A stretch of 64,000 bases of DNA from Variovorax sp. TBS-050B (GCF_029893635.1 NZ_JARXYR010000002.1:4377001-4441000); one strand, 5' to 3'. Positions 48,946 to 58,116 are shown, counted from the stretch's first letter. Translations and numbers: made by a program. Notes: a model not told the origin generated them from the letters alone.

Positions 48946-50169
48946 TTAGGGTGAACCAGCCCTTCGGCGCGCGAGCCCCGGTCGCTTGATGCGCTCCACG
49001 CCGGGCTCGCAAAGGTCGAAGGTGGTCACGCCGTTGGGCGCGGCCCGGCTGCGCAGCGTCTCGGGATTCGCGAGCGTCCGGCGCATGTCGCGCACCCCCG
49101 CCTCCCAGTGCTCCTCGACCGCGGCGCGCGAGAACTCGTAGTCCTTCGACTCGAGCTCGTAGGCCTTGTCGCGGTAGATCAGGTGGAAGATGTCGATCGG
49201 CTCGTGCGTGAGTTCGGCCTGCACCGCGCGCACGGCGGGGTCGTCGCGCAAGTGCGGGGGCAGCTTCGAGATCAGTTCGGCAATCGCCTGCTGCAGGTTG
49301 ACGTTGGCCGCGAGCGCATCGGTGTTCATGCGGGTGCGGCTCGAATAGGTGATGTCCTTCTGCCGCTCCATCACGCCGGCCAGCGTGCGCGGCATCTCGC
49401 CGCGCGCGTTGAACAGGTCGACCTGCAGCACCACCAGCGGCTCGGAGCGCGGATGCACGTCGAGCACGTACTGCAGCGGCGTGTTGGAAACGATGCCGCC
49501 GTCCCAGTAGTCGTCGCCGTCGATGCGCACGGGCGCGAAGCCCGGCGGCAGCGCGCCGCTCGCCATGATGTGCTCGGGGCCGATGCGGTGCGTGGTGTTG
49601 TCGAAGTAGACCGAGTTGCCGGTGCGCACGTCGACCGCGCCGACGCTGAAGCGCGCCTCGCAGGCGTTGATGCGGTCGAAGTCGACGAGCCGCTCGAGCG
49701 TTCGTGCCAGCGGCGCGGTGTCGTAGTAGCTCAGCAGCGGCGCCGCCCCGCCCATCCAGAGCGAGGGCGAGCGGCGCGGCTCGAAGAAGCCCGGGATGCC
49801 CACCAGCGAGGCCATCGCGGCGCTCCACTGGTTCTGCGCGGTACGGTCGCCGAGCCACGAAGGCAGCCGCTGCGCCGGCCCCGAGGACACCAGATGCCAG
49901 AACTCGCGCAGCCGCTCGACGCGCTTCTCGGGTGCGTTGCCAGCGATCAGCGCCGCGTTGATCGCACCGATCGAGACGCCGGCCAACCAGTGCGGCTGCA
50001 GCTCGGTCTCGCTGAGCGCGGCGTACACGCCGGCCTGGTACGCGCCGAGCGCGCCGCCGCCCTGCAGCACCATCGCCTTGCGTGCGGCGCGCATGTCTTC
50101 ACGGCGCCCGCCGAAGGGATCGAAGGACCGGCGCGCGGCCCGCGGCTTCTTCTTGGGAGTGGTCGTCAT
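48946..50169 (-). CDS. Patatin-like phospholipase with DUF3734
   Basis: 407-residue predicted lipid hydrolase. The oxyanion loop LQGGGALGAYQAGVY, nucleophile GVSIG and catalytic DGG in YWDGGIVSNTPL are complete; a C-terminal DUF3734 region (DIFHLIYRDKAYELESKDYEFS) follows. A basic N-terminal tail (MTTTPKKKPRAARR) lacks a signal peptide, so it is probably cytoplasmic. Roles in lipid or polyhydroxybutyrate turnover are known for the class; none can be assigned here. Confidence 0.9.
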   Translation of the reverse strand: MTTTPKKKPRAARRSFDPFGGRREDMRAARKAMVLQGGGALGAYQAGVYAALSETELQPHWLAGVSIGAINAALIAGNAPEKRVERLREFWHLVSSGPAQRLPSWLGDRTAQNQWSAAMASLVGIPGFFEPRRSPSLWMGGAAPLLSYYDTAPLARTLERLVDFDRINACEARFSVGAVDVRTGNSVYFDNTTHRIGPEHIMASGALPPGFAPVRIDGDDYWDGGIVSNTPLQYVLDVHPRSEPLVVLQVDLFNARGEMPRTLAGVMERQKDITYSSRTRMNTDALAANVNLQQAIAELISKLPPHLRDDPAVRAVQAELTHEPIDIFHLIYRDKAYELESKDYEFSRAAVEEHWEAGVRDMRRTLANPETLRSRAAPNGVTTFDLCEPGVERIKRPGLARRRAGSP

Positions 50170-50218
50170 GCGACCGCATTGGACACGAGTCCGGCGACCG
50201 CGGTCTGACCGCCGGGCC

Positions 50219-50668
50219 TCACATCTTCGGCAGCATCTGGCCGCGGATCTCGCCGGCCGGGTTGGCCGCCGTGTGGATGTTGGCGTACCACTTGCCCGCC
50301 ATCAGATCGGCGGCCTGCGCGGGCGTGAGCGTGGCCTGGCCCTCGATCGGGCTGGCGGGGTTGGCGAAGGGCAGCACCACGCCGGCATTCGCGCCCGCGG
50401 CCGCGGGACCGTGGAAGTGCCCCGCGGTCGCCGGTCCGCTCAGGCCGCTGTAGGTGATCTTGTACTTGAGGACGTTGGTGTCCTTGTTGAGCCAGGCCTC
50501 CGCGAGCCCGCTGCCGCGGGTCATGTTGGGCGGCACTTCGCTCGCGGCGTTCATGGTGCCGCTGAAGCTGGCGACGTTGCCTCGCGACATCATTCCGCAG
50601 CCGGCCAGGGCGGCAGTGGCCACTGCAGCGACGAGGGACGCGCGCAAAAGGGTGCCATAACGGTTCAT
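50219..50668 (-). CDS. CHRD-domain lipoprotein
   Basis: 149-residue protein with a lipobox (AALAGC, Cys about residue 24) and a CHRD domain recognised by SFSGTMNAASEVPPN, GHFHGPAAAG and the final AGEIRGQM. Function is unknown; CHRD proteins often occur in the envelope. The 50-base gap to the patatin gene leaves a common transcript possible. Confidence 0.85.
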   Translation of the reverse strand: MNRYGTLLRASLVAAVATAALAGCGMMSRGNVASFSGTMNAASEVPPNMTRGSGLAEAWLNKDTNVLKYKITYSGLSGPATAGHFHGPAAAGANAGVVLPFANPASPIEGQATLTPAQAADLMAGKWYANIHTAANPAGEIRGQMLPKM

Positions 50669-50729
50669 GGTGTCGATCTCCTGAATGATGAAAACCGCTA
50701 CAGCATAGGCAGCCGGGACGAGCGGCCTT

Positions 50730-50786
50730 GTCGGTCACGACCGCGACTTCGCGGCGCGCCGGCATGCGCCGGCGGCCGCGACCGAC
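50730..50786. repeat. Large GC-rich palindrome between divergent genes
   Basis: Outer arms GTCGGTC (50730-50736) and GACCGAC (50780-50786) enclose further self-complementary stretches, including GCCGGC-ATGC-GCCGGC. It lies in the 130-base gap between the CHRD and DUF924 genes and ends 12 bases before the DUF924 start. Confidence 0.45.
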
Positions 50787-50798
50787 GAGAATCCCGCG

Positions 50799-51350
50799 AT
50801 GACCTCCGATGCACTGCCCACTGCCCGCGACGTCGTCGATTTCTGGCGCGACGCGGGGCCCGAACGCTGGTTCGCCAAGGATGCGGCCTTCGATGCCATG
50901 TTTCGCGAGCGCTTTCTCGCCGCCCATGAAGCCGCCGCCGAGGGGCGGCTCGATGCGTGGGCCCGCGTCCCCGAAGGTGCGCTCGCGCTGCTGGTGCTGC
51001 TCGACCAGTTTCCGCGCAACACCTGGCGCGGCGACGCGCGCATGCTCGCGACCGATCCCAAGGCGCTGGCCGTGGCGCGCCAGGCCGTGGCCGACGGCTT
51101 CGACCTGCAGGTCGAGGCGGAACTGCGCCGGTTCTTCTACCTGCCCTTCATGCACGCCGAATCGCTGGAAGACCAGGCGCGCTCGGTCGAGCTCAACGCC
51201 GCGCTCGACGCCAACACCCAGCGCTTCGCGGTGCTGCACCGCGACATCATCGAACGCTTCGGCCGCTTTCCGCACCGCAACAAGATGCTCGGACGCACGA
51301 GCACGGCCGAGGAGCAGCGCTTCCTCGACGAAGGCGGGTTCGCGGGTTAG
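50799..51350 (+). CDS. DUF924 family protein
   Basis: 183-residue helical protein with the family blocks DVVDFWRDAGPERWFAKD, LVLLDQFPRNTWRG, FYLPFMHAESLEDQ and FGRFPHRNKMLGR. Function unknown; a TPR-like fold is known for the family. Convergent with the YihY gene. Confidence 0.92.
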   Translation: MTSDALPTARDVVDFWRDAGPERWFAKDAAFDAMFRERFLAAHEAAAEGRLDAWARVPEGALALLVLLDQFPRNTWRGDARMLATDPKALAVARQAVADGFDLQVEAELRRFFYLPFMHAESLEDQARSVELNAALDANTQRFAVLHRDIIERFGRFPHRNKMLGRTSTAEEQRFLDEGGFAG

Positions 51351-51365
51351 GCGGGTCGGGCCCGC

Positions 51366-52268
51366 TCAGGGCAGCGGCTCGTCCCGCGTCGGCGGCGCGC
51401 GGTCGCCCTCGGCCTGGCGCTCGCGCCGCGAACCGAAGGTCTTGGCATAGACCCAGGTGAACTCGGCGCCGAGCAGGAAGATCTGCGCCGAGTAGTAGAC
51501 CCACACCAGCACCACCACCAGCGAGCCCGCGGCGCCGTAGCCCGAGGCCACGCTGCTCTTGCCGATGTACAGCCCGATGAGGTGCTTGCCGATGGTGAAG
51601 AGCATCGCCGTGGCCGCGGCGCCGATCCACACGTCGCGCCACTGCACCTTGGCCCTCGGCATGATCTTGTAGATCATCGCGAAGATCACGGTCACCATGC
51701 CGAAGCTGAAGACGAAGTTCACCACCTGCGCCAGCGTGGCCCAGGCGCCGAACATGGGCGACCACCACTTGCCGAGCGCCGCCAGCGCCGCGCTCGCCAC
51801 CAGCGACACCATCAGCAGGAAGCCGATCGCCATGATCATGCTGAAGGACAGCAGCCGCACCCGCAGCAGGTTGAAGAGGCCCTTGCTCTTGTCGCGCACC
51901 GGCGCACGCCAGATGCGGTCGAGCGCGTCCTGCAGCTCGCCGAAGACGGTGGTCGCGCCGATCACCAGCAGGCCGAGGCCGATCACGGTCGCCACGATCC
52001 CTTCGGTCGGCTTGTTGACCGCCTGCAGCATGCCCTGCACCGCCGCCGCGCCCTGCTCGCCCATGAGCCCCGCGAGCTGCGCGAAGATCTCGCCGCGTGC
52101 CGCCTCCTGGCCGAACACCAGACCGGCCACCGAGATGACGATCAGCAGCAGCGGCGCGATCGAGAACACCGTGTAGTAGGCGAGCGCCGCGCCCATGCTC
52201 GGCGCATAGTCGTTCGACCATGAGGCCACGGCCTGTTTGCAGAGATCGAAAAGTGCGCGGATTCGCAT
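51366..52268 (-). CDS. YihY/BrkB family inner-membrane protein
   Basis: 300-residue protein with six membrane helices and the family start APSMGAALAYYTVFSIAPLLLIVI, plus WRAPVRDKSKGLFNLLRVRLLSF and the GAAATAMLFTIGKHLIGLYIG block. The old name ribonuclease BN is wrong for this family; the function is unclear. The charged C-terminus is short. Confidence 0.92.
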   Translation of the reverse strand: MRIRALFDLCKQAVASWSNDYAPSMGAALAYYTVFSIAPLLLIVISVAGLVFGQEAARGEIFAQLAGLMGEQGAAAVQGMLQAVNKPTEGIVATVIGLGLLVIGATTVFGELQDALDRIWRAPVRDKSKGLFNLLRVRLLSFSMIMAIGFLLMVSLVASAALAALGKWWSPMFGAWATLAQVVNFVFSFGMVTVIFAMIYKIMPRAKVQWRDVWIGAAATAMLFTIGKHLIGLYIGKSSVASGYGAAGSLVVVLVWVYYSAQIFLLGAEFTWVYAKTFGSRRERQAEGDRAPPTRDEPLP

Positions 52269-52358
52269 GGCGATGAAGTCTCCCTGTTCGTGTGGAAAGC
52301 GCCTGTCAGTCCGTTGCCCGGCACGGTGCAGGCGTGGCTACGATAATCGCTTTCACCC

Positions 52359-52970
52359 ATGCACCCGTCCCCCTCCGGCGCGGCCGCGCCCCCTCCTCCC
52401 CAGCCCCAGTCGCCACGCGACCTTTTCGTTTCGTTCACCTGGCTTGCGCTGCAGGGATTCGGCGGCGTGCTGGCCATCGTGCAGCGCGAGATGGTCGAGA
52501 AGAAGCGCTGGCTCACGCCCGAGCAGTTTCTCGAAGACTGGGCCGTGGCCCAGGTGATGCCGGGACCGAACGTGATCAACCTCGCGCTGATGATCGGCGA
52601 CCGCTACTTCGGCCTGCGCGGCGCGGTGGCGGCTGTGACCGGGATGCTGGCGGTGCCGCTGGTCGTGATCCTGGTGCTGGCCGTGCTCTATGCGCACTAT
52701 GCGGCCAACCCGCAGGTCGCGGGCGCGCTGCGCGGGATGGGCGCGGTCTCGGGCGGACTGATCGCCGCCACCGGCTTCAAGCTGATTCCGCAGTTGCGCA
52801 GGCATCCGCTCGGATTCGGCGTCTGCCTGGCGTTCGTCGCGCTCGTGTTCGGCGCCATCGCGCTGCTGAAGATCCCGCTCGGCTGGGTGCTGCTGAGCGT
52901 GGGCGGCGTCGCCTGCGTGTGGACCTGGCGGAAGATCGCCCCCGCGGCGGCCGAGGACCGCAAGCCATGA
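52359..52970 (+). CDS. Chromate transporter, first half-size subunit
   Basis: 203-residue short-chain CHR protein. FVSFTWLALQGFGGVLAIVQREMV and WAVAQVMPGPNVINLALMIG are the family motifs; about five membrane helices are predicted. The Pro-rich N-terminal tail is unusual but harmless. Its TGA overlaps the start of the second half (ATGA), as expected for a paired transporter. Confidence 0.9.
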   Translation: MHPSPSGAAAPPPPQPQSPRDLFVSFTWLALQGFGGVLAIVQREMVEKKRWLTPEQFLEDWAVAQVMPGPNVINLALMIGDRYFGLRGAVAAVTGMLAVPLVVILVLAVLYAHYAANPQVAGALRGMGAVSGGLIAATGFKLIPQLRRHPLGFGVCLAFVALVFGAIALLKIPLGWVLLSVGGVACVWTWRKIAPAAAEDRKP

Positions 52971-53566
52971 CGATCGCGATGCAATGGCACGACTGGCTCG
53001 CGCTCTTCGGCCAGTACCTGCTGCTGTCGCTGCTGTCGATCAGCGGCGCGATCACCACCGTGCCCGACATGCACCGCTACCTCGTCGTGCAGCACGGCTG
53101 GCTCACCGACGCGCAGTTCAGCTCGTCGGTGGCCATCGCGCAGGCCGCGCCCGGCCCCAACGTGCTCTTCGTCGCGCTGATGGGCTGGAACGTCGGGCTC
53201 AATGCGGGCGGCGGGATCGGCGCCGGGCCGCAGGCCTGGCTGCTCGGCCTGTTCGGCCTGCTGGTCACCATGCTCGGCATCATGCTGCCGAGCACCACGC
53301 TGACCTACCTGGCCACGCGCTGGGGCCACCGCAACCGCGACCGGCGCGGCGTGCGCGCCTTCAAGCAGGGCATGGCGCCGGTGGTGGTGGGCCTGCTGAT
53401 CGCCACCGGCTGGGTGCTGGCGGCGGGCAACCATGCCGGCGATGCGCCCGCGTGGCACCTGTGGCTGCTGACCGCCGTGGCTGCGCTGATCGTCTGGCGC
53501 ACCCGCATCCACCTGCTCTGGCTGCTCGGCGCGGGCGCACTGCTCGGCGCCGTGGGCTTCGTCTGA
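52967..53566 (+). CDS. Chromate transporter, second half-size subunit
   Basis: 199-residue partner of the preceding gene, with LLLSLLSISGAITTVPDMHRYLV and AIAQAAPGPNVLFVALMGWNVG. The two short proteins replace one long ChrA and have opposite topology in known pairs. Chromate or sulfate export is the family role; the substrate here is not shown. Confidence 0.9.
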   Translation: MTIAMQWHDWLALFGQYLLLSLLSISGAITTVPDMHRYLVVQHGWLTDAQFSSSVAIAQAAPGPNVLFVALMGWNVGLNAGGGIGAGPQAWLLGLFGLLVTMLGIMLPSTTLTYLATRWGHRNRDRRGVRAFKQGMAPVVVGLLIATGWVLAAGNHAGDAPAWHLWLLTAVAALIVWRTRIHLLWLLGAGALLGAVGFV

Positions 53567-53604
53567 TCCTCGTTCTTCGTCCTTCTCATCGGGAACCCAA
53601 CGCA

Positions 53605-54570
53605 ATGTCGCAACTCCGCTCCCTCGGCCGCTCCGGCCTCCTGGTCTCGCCGCTCGCCTTCGGCGGCAACGTGTTCGGCTGGACGGTGGACGAGGCCACC
53701 TCGTTCCGCCTGCTCGACGCCTGGGTCGACGCCGGCTTCAACCTGGTCGACACGGCCGACGTCTACTCGCGCTGGGTGCCGGGCCATGCCGGCGGCGAGT
53801 CGGAGACGATCATCGGCAAGTGGCTCAAGCAGAGCGGCAAGCGCAACCGCGTGGTGCTCGCGACCAAGGTCGGCAAGCCCATGGGCGAAGGCAAGTCGGG
53901 CCTTTCGCCCGCCTACATCCGCGAAGCGGTCGAAGCCTCGCTACAGCGCCTGCAGACGGACTACATCGACCTGTACCAGGCGCACGACGACGACACGGCG
54001 ACGCCACTCGAGGACTCGCTCGGCGCCTTCGACGAGCTGGTCAAGGCGGGCAAGGTGCGCGCCATCGGCGCATCGAACTACAGCGCGCCGCGGCTGGCCG
54101 AGGCGCTCGACATTTCGGAGCGGCTCGGCATCGCGCGCTACGAGAGCCTGCAGCCGCTCTACAACCTGTACGACCGCGCCGCCTTCGAGGACGCACTGGA
54201 GCCGCTGTGCGTCGAGCGCGAGATCGGCGTGATCAACTTCTACGCGCTGGCAGCCGGCTTCCTGACCGGCAAGTACCGCAGCGAGGCCGACGCCGCGAAG
54301 AGCACGCGCGGCGCGAGCACCACGCAGAAGTACCTGAACGCGCGCGGCCTGCGCATTCTCGACGCGCTCGACAAGGTGGCGCAGCAGTACAACGCGAAGC
54401 CGGGCCAGGTCGCCATCGCATGGCAGATCGCGCGGCCTTCGGTCACGGCGCCGATCGCGAGCGCGACCTCGCTCGTCCAGCTCGAGGAACTGGTGGTCGC
54501 CACCCAGCTCAAGCTCGACGCGGGCACGATCCAGATGCTCGACGGCGCCAGTGCCGAGGGCGCCGCCTGA
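53605..54570 (+). CDS. Aldo/keto reductase
   Basis: 321-residue NADPH-dependent oxidoreductase with the complete tetrad: Asp and Tyr in LVDTADVYSRW, Lys in VVLATKVG and His in DLYQAHDDD. The cofactor-binding end is APIASATSLVQLEELV. The substrate is unknown. ATG 53605 begins MSQLRSLGRSGLLVSPLAFGG-type sequence usual for the class. Confidence 0.92.
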   Translation: MSQLRSLGRSGLLVSPLAFGGNVFGWTVDEATSFRLLDAWVDAGFNLVDTADVYSRWVPGHAGGESETIIGKWLKQSGKRNRVVLATKVGKPMGEGKSGLSPAYIREAVEASLQRLQTDYIDLYQAHDDDTATPLEDSLGAFDELVKAGKVRAIGASNYSAPRLAEALDISERLGIARYESLQPLYNLYDRAAFEDALEPLCVEREIGVINFYALAAGFLTGKYRSEADAAKSTRGASTTQKYLNARGLRILDALDKVAQQYNAKPGQVAIAWQIARPSVTAPIASATSLVQLEELVVATQLKLDAGTIQMLDGASAEGAA

Positions 54571-54586
54571 CGCGGCATCGCCCTTC

Positions 54587-55108
54587 TCAGCCGTCCACCG
54601 GGTTCAGCGGCGTCGAGAGGATGCGCTGGTAGAAGGCCACGTCGAGCCAGCGGCCGAACTTGAAACCGGCCTGCCGCACGGTGCCGGCATGCGCGAAGCC
54701 GAGCTTTTCGTGCAGGCGGATGCTGCCCGCGTTGGCGGCATCGATCGCGCCGACCATCACGTGCACGTCGCGCGCCACCGCCTCGGCAATGATGGCTTCC
54801 ATCAGCGTGCGTCCCAGGCCGGCGCCGCGGTGGCCGGCCTCGACGTACACCGAATGCTCCACCGTGTACTTGTAGGCCGGGAAGGCGCGGAAGGTGCCGT
54901 AGCTCGCGAAGCCGAGCAGCCGGCCGTCCTCGTCTTCGGCACCGACCACGGGAAAGCCGTTGGCGCGCTTGGTGGCGAACCAGGCCGCCATGTTCTCAAG
55001 GGTGCGCGGCTTGTAGTCGTACAGCGCGGTCGAATGGACGATGGCGTCGTTGAGGATGGCGAGGATGGCGCCCGAATGGGCTTCCTCGGTGCAGGCGACG
55101 AGACGCAT
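54587..55108 (-). CDS. GNAT N-acetyltransferase, Pat/MddA type
   Basis: 173-residue acetyltransferase with the blocks ILNDAIVHSTALYDYKPRTLE, EHSVYVEAGHRGAGLGRTLM (acetyl-CoA loop) and NAGSIRLHEKLGFAHAGTVRQAGFKFGRWLDV of the phosphinothricin/methionine sulfoximine acetyltransferase group. ATG 55108 is chosen because GGAG lies seven bases upstream; another ATG seven codons earlier lacks one. It shares its promoter region with the XRE gene. Confidence 0.88.
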   Translation of the reverse strand: MRLVACTEEAHSGAILAILNDAIVHSTALYDYKPRTLENMAAWFATKRANGFPVVGAEDEDGRLLGFASYGTFRAFPAYKYTVEHSVYVEAGHRGAGLGRTLMEAIIAEAVARDVHVMVGAIDAANAGSIRLHEKLGFAHAGTVRQAGFKFGRWLDVAFYQRILSTPLNPVDG

Positions 55109-55130
55109 GGTGGTGCTCCGGACGTTCAAT

Positions 55131-55157
55131 ATAAGAGAATAATAATCTCATATGAGA
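55131..55157. promoter_or_regulatory. AT-rich operator between the GNAT and XRE-cupin genes
   Basis: TCTCATATGAGA (55146-55157) is a perfect 12-base palindrome that includes the XRE start codon. A third related half-site, TATAAGAGA (55131-55139), stands upstream in inverted orientation. In this GC-rich genome the 27-base AT-rich block stands out; binding by the encoded XRE protein is inference. Confidence 0.5.
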
Positions 55158-55742
55158 AACACTTCATCCACCCCCGACGCGCGCGCCGAGAACGTCGACG
55201 CGCTCATTGCGAGCCGCCTGCTCGCCCTGCGGCAGGCGCGGGGCCTGAGCCTCGCCGAGCTGGCCGCGCTGTCCGGCGTCAGCAAGGCCATGATCTCGAA
55301 GGTCGAGCGCGCGCAGAGCAGCCCCACGGCCGTGCTGCTGGCCAAGCTGGCGGCCGGCCTGGGCGTCTCGCTCGCACAGCTTCTCACCCAGGAAGACAGC
55401 CCGCCGCGCAGGTTGAGGACGCGCGACACGCAGGCGGTCTGGCGCGATCCCGCGGCTGGCTATCTGCGGCGGCAGGTGGCCGAGCATGGGGCGGGCAGCG
55501 GCGTGGACATGGTCGAGATCGAACTGCCGCGCGCCGCGCGCGTGGCCTACCCGCCCTGGGGCGGCAAGCCCTATGCGCAGAGCCTCTGGATGCTCGAAGG
55601 TGCGCTGCGCGTGGACTACGGCGACGAGCACTTCGAACTCGCGCCCGGCGACTGCCTGGACTTCGGCGTCGACCGCGCGCTGGTGTTCAAGGCGCTCGGA
55701 CGCACGGGATGCCGCTACCTGCTGGTCGCGACGCCGGGCTAG
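55152..55742 (+). CDS. XRE-family regulator with C-terminal cupin domain
   Basis: 196-residue regulator. The helix-turn-helix (ALRQARGLSLAELAALSGVSKAMISKVERAQSSPTAVLLAKLA) spans about residues 28-75, and a small cupin (about 120-190, MLEGALRVDYGDEHFELAPGDCLDF) would bind a small ligand. Known relatives such as PuuR and SutR work this way. It starts within a palindrome and probably controls itself and the divergent acetyltransferase gene. Confidence 0.9.
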   Translation: MRNTSSTPDARAENVDALIASRLLALRQARGLSLAELAALSGVSKAMISKVERAQSSPTAVLLAKLAAGLGVSLAQLLTQEDSPPRRLRTRDTQAVWRDPAAGYLRRQVAEHGAGSGVDMVEIELPRAARVAYPPWGGKPYAQSLWMLEGALRVDYGDEHFELAPGDCLDFGVDRALVFKALGRTGCRYLLVATPG

Positions 55743-55866
55743 AAGAAAGAAAAGAAAGGGCGCGAAAGTAGTAGGCAAGTTCCCACAGCGACTGACGGCA
55801 ACCGCCGGTGCGGTGCCGCGGAGGCCTCGGGATACTGCGAGGCATCACAGTTTCCGGGGGACAAGC

Positions 55867-56037
55867 ATGTCGTTCGCGCTCTACATGATCGGTTTTCTGC
55901 TCTTCCTGGCCGGCGTTGCCTGGGGTGCATCGGTGGCCGGCGTGCCCACGCTCTACATCGGCATCGGCGCGCTGATCCTGCTCGGGATCGGCATCTTCAG
56001 TGCGGTGTCGCGCACGCGGAGTAAGGATCCGTCCTGA
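55867..56037 (+). CDS. Small two-helix membrane protein
   Basis: 56-residue protein made of two hydrophobic helices, FALYMIGFLLFLAGVAWGASV and LYIGIGALILLGIGIFSAV, with a short charged tail ending RTRSKDPS. GGGGGAC lies before the ATG. Function unknown; I believe similar small proteins occur in relatives. Confidence 0.72.
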   Translation: MSFALYMIGFLLFLAGVAWGASVAGVPTLYIGIGALILLGIGIFSAVSRTRSKDPS

Positions 56038-56132
56038 GTTCACACAGGCTTCACGCCGAGCGCACAAGGCGTCGCTAACGTCGCGTGCGCACCGCAGTCC
56101 GCGGTGCGCAACGCCACGTTTCAGCACGCCTC

Positions 56133-57341
56133 ATGCACGCCTCTCGCTTCGATCCACGCCTCACCCTTCGCAGCCTCTCCGAATACGAGCCCTCTGCCGG
56201 CGCGAGCCGTGCGACCGCCCGCCGCCCGCCTGCCAGCGCGCAAGTCGACCTCGTGGTGGTCGGCGCGAGTTTTGCCGGCCTCGCCTGCGCGCGCGCCGCG
56301 GCACAGGCGGGGCTTCGCGTCATGGTGCTCGAGAAGAAGGCCAGGGCCGGCGCCAAGCTTCATACCACCGGCATCATCGTCAAGGACGCCGTCGACACCG
56401 TGCCCTGGCTTGCCGAAGTGCCGCCCGCGCTGGTGCGGCGCATCGAAGGCGTGCGGCTCTATGCGCCGGACATGCGCCACGTGGACCTGCATGCGCCCGG
56501 CTACTGGTTCTGGGCCACGGACGCCCCTGCGCTGCTGGACTGGATGGCCGGCTCGGTGCAAGCGGCAGGCGTCGACCTGCAGTTCGACACGCTGTTCGAG
56601 CAGGCGCTGTGGCGCCACGGCCGCTGGGAAGTTCCGCTCGCGCAGGGCCCCTGCATCACGGCGCGCTACATCGTCGGCGCCGACGGACCGCATTCACGCG
56701 TGGCGAAGGCGCTCAGGCTCTCGCGCAACACACGCTTCCTCTACGGCATTGAGCACGAGTATCGCGGGGCTCGCATGACGCCGGATCTGTTGCATTGCTT
56801 CGTGGACCGCAGGCTCGCCCCGGGCTACATCGGCTGGGCGCTCGAGGGCGTCGGCGTGAGCCAGGTCGGGATCGCGCGCCGCATGGGCGCGCGGCAGGTG
56901 GAGCCATTGCGCCTCGATCCGCTGCTGCGCAAGATCGCGCCGGTCGTCTCGGCCGGCGATGCGCCACCGATGGTGGTACGCGCGGGCATGATCCCCTGCG
57001 GCGGCGTGCTGCCGGTGGTCGCGCGCGCGCATGCGCTGCTCGTCGGCGATGCCGCGGGCATGGTGTCGCCCGTGACGGCCGGCGGCATCCACACGGCACT
57101 GCACCACGGCGCAGGCGCGGGCGAGGCGATCGCACGTTTCGTGCGCGGCGAGGCGGGCGATCCGGCGGAGTGGTTCGTCAGGAGCTATCCGCGCTTCCGG
57201 CTCAAGCGCGCGCTGCGCTGGGGCTTCGACCATTTCCAGAGCGACTGGCTCTTCAACCTGCTGCTCGGCACGCCGGCGATGCGCCGCGTGGCGGAGCTCG
57301 TCTATTTCCACCGCAAGGGCCGCGCGCCGGCGCCGCGCTGA
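56133..57341 (+). CDS. FAD-dependent oxidoreductase (geranylgeranyl reductase-like)
   Basis: 402-residue flavoenzyme of the PHBH fold. VDLVVVGASFAGLACARAA (about 38-56) binds FAD, ARYIVGADGPHSRVAKAL is the DG motif, and LLVGDAAGMVSPVTAGGIHTAL is the GD motif. It resembles geranylgeranyl reductase or lycopene-cyclase-like proteins more than aromatic hydroxylases; the substrate is unknown. ATG 56133 is preferred to 56085, which lies in non-protein-like sequence. Confidence 0.82.
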   Translation: MHASRFDPRLTLRSLSEYEPSAGASRATARRPPASAQVDLVVVGASFAGLACARAAAQAGLRVMVLEKKARAGAKLHTTGIIVKDAVDTVPWLAEVPPALVRRIEGVRLYAPDMRHVDLHAPGYWFWATDAPALLDWMAGSVQAAGVDLQFDTLFEQALWRHGRWEVPLAQGPCITARYIVGADGPHSRVAKALRLSRNTRFLYGIEHEYRGARMTPDLLHCFVDRRLAPGYIGWALEGVGVSQVGIARRMGARQVEPLRLDPLLRKIAPVVSAGDAPPMVVRAGMIPCGGVLPVVARAHALLVGDAAGMVSPVTAGGIHTALHHGAGAGEAIARFVRGEAGDPAEWFVRSYPRFRLKRALRWGFDHFQSDWLFNLLLGTPAMRRVAELVYFHRKGRAPAPR

Positions 57342-57347
57342 GCGCGC

Positions 57348-58094
57348 TCAGCCGCCGCGCTGCCGCAGCGCCTCGTACAGGCAGACCCCGCTCGCCACCG
57401 AGACGTTGAGGCTCTCGACCGCTCCGGCCATTGGAATGCGCACGAGTTCGTCGCAGGTCTTGCGCGTGAGCTGGCGCATGCCCTCGCCTTCGGCGCCGAG
57501 CACCAGCGCGAGCGGGCGCTTGAAGTCGCTCTGGTAGAGCGTGCCGGGCGCATCGTCGCTCGTGCCGACGCACCAGATGTTGCGCTCCTTGAGCTCGTTG
57601 AGGGTGCGCGCGAGGTTCGTCACCATGAAATAGGGCACCGTCTCGGCGGCGCCGCTCGCGACCTTGGCCACGGTGGCGTTGATGCCGGCCGCATGGTCCT
57701 TGGGCGCGATGACCGCGTGCGCGCCCGCACCGTCGGCCACGCGCAGGCAGGCGCCGAGGTTGTGCGGATCGGTCACGCCGTCGAGCACCAGGAGCAGCGG
57801 TACGGTGCCGGCCTCTTCGAGCCCTTCGAGCAGTTCGTCGAGCGAGCGCACCTGCGCCACGGGCTCGACGCGCGCCACCACGCCCTGGTGGCCGTGGCTG
57901 CCGCTGAGCTTGGCGAGCCGCAGGCCATCGGCCTCGACCAGCCGCACGCCGGCTTCCTGGGCGCGCGCGATGAACTGCTTCATGCGCGCGTCGCGCCGGC
58001 TGGCGTCGAACATCACCTCGAGCACCGATTTCGGCGCGGTCTTGATGCGCACGCCCACGGCATGGAAGCCGAAGATCACTTTGGGGGAAGACAT
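57348..58094 (-). CDS. rlmB: 23S rRNA (guanosine-2'-O-)-methyltransferase RlmB
   Basis: 248-residue SPOUT methyltransferase that modifies G2251 of 23S rRNA in E. coli. The N-terminal substrate domain begins KVIFGFHAVGVRIK; the knotted catalytic domain has the three motifs VLDGVTDPHNLGACLRVAD, LVLGAEGEGMR and SLNVSVASGVCLYEALRQR. The length is normal (E. coli 243). Confidence 0.96.
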   Translation of the reverse strand: MSSPKVIFGFHAVGVRIKTAPKSVLEVMFDASRRDARMKQFIARAQEAGVRLVEADGLRLAKLSGSHGHQGVVARVEPVAQVRSLDELLEGLEEAGTVPLLLVLDGVTDPHNLGACLRVADGAGAHAVIAPKDHAAGINATVAKVASGAAETVPYFMVTNLARTLNELKERNIWCVGTSDDAPGTLYQSDFKRPLALVLGAEGEGMRQLTRKTCDELVRIPMAGAVESLNVSVASGVCLYEALRQRGG

Positions 58095-58116
58095 CCCGCG
58101 ATTATCCCCGCGCCAT

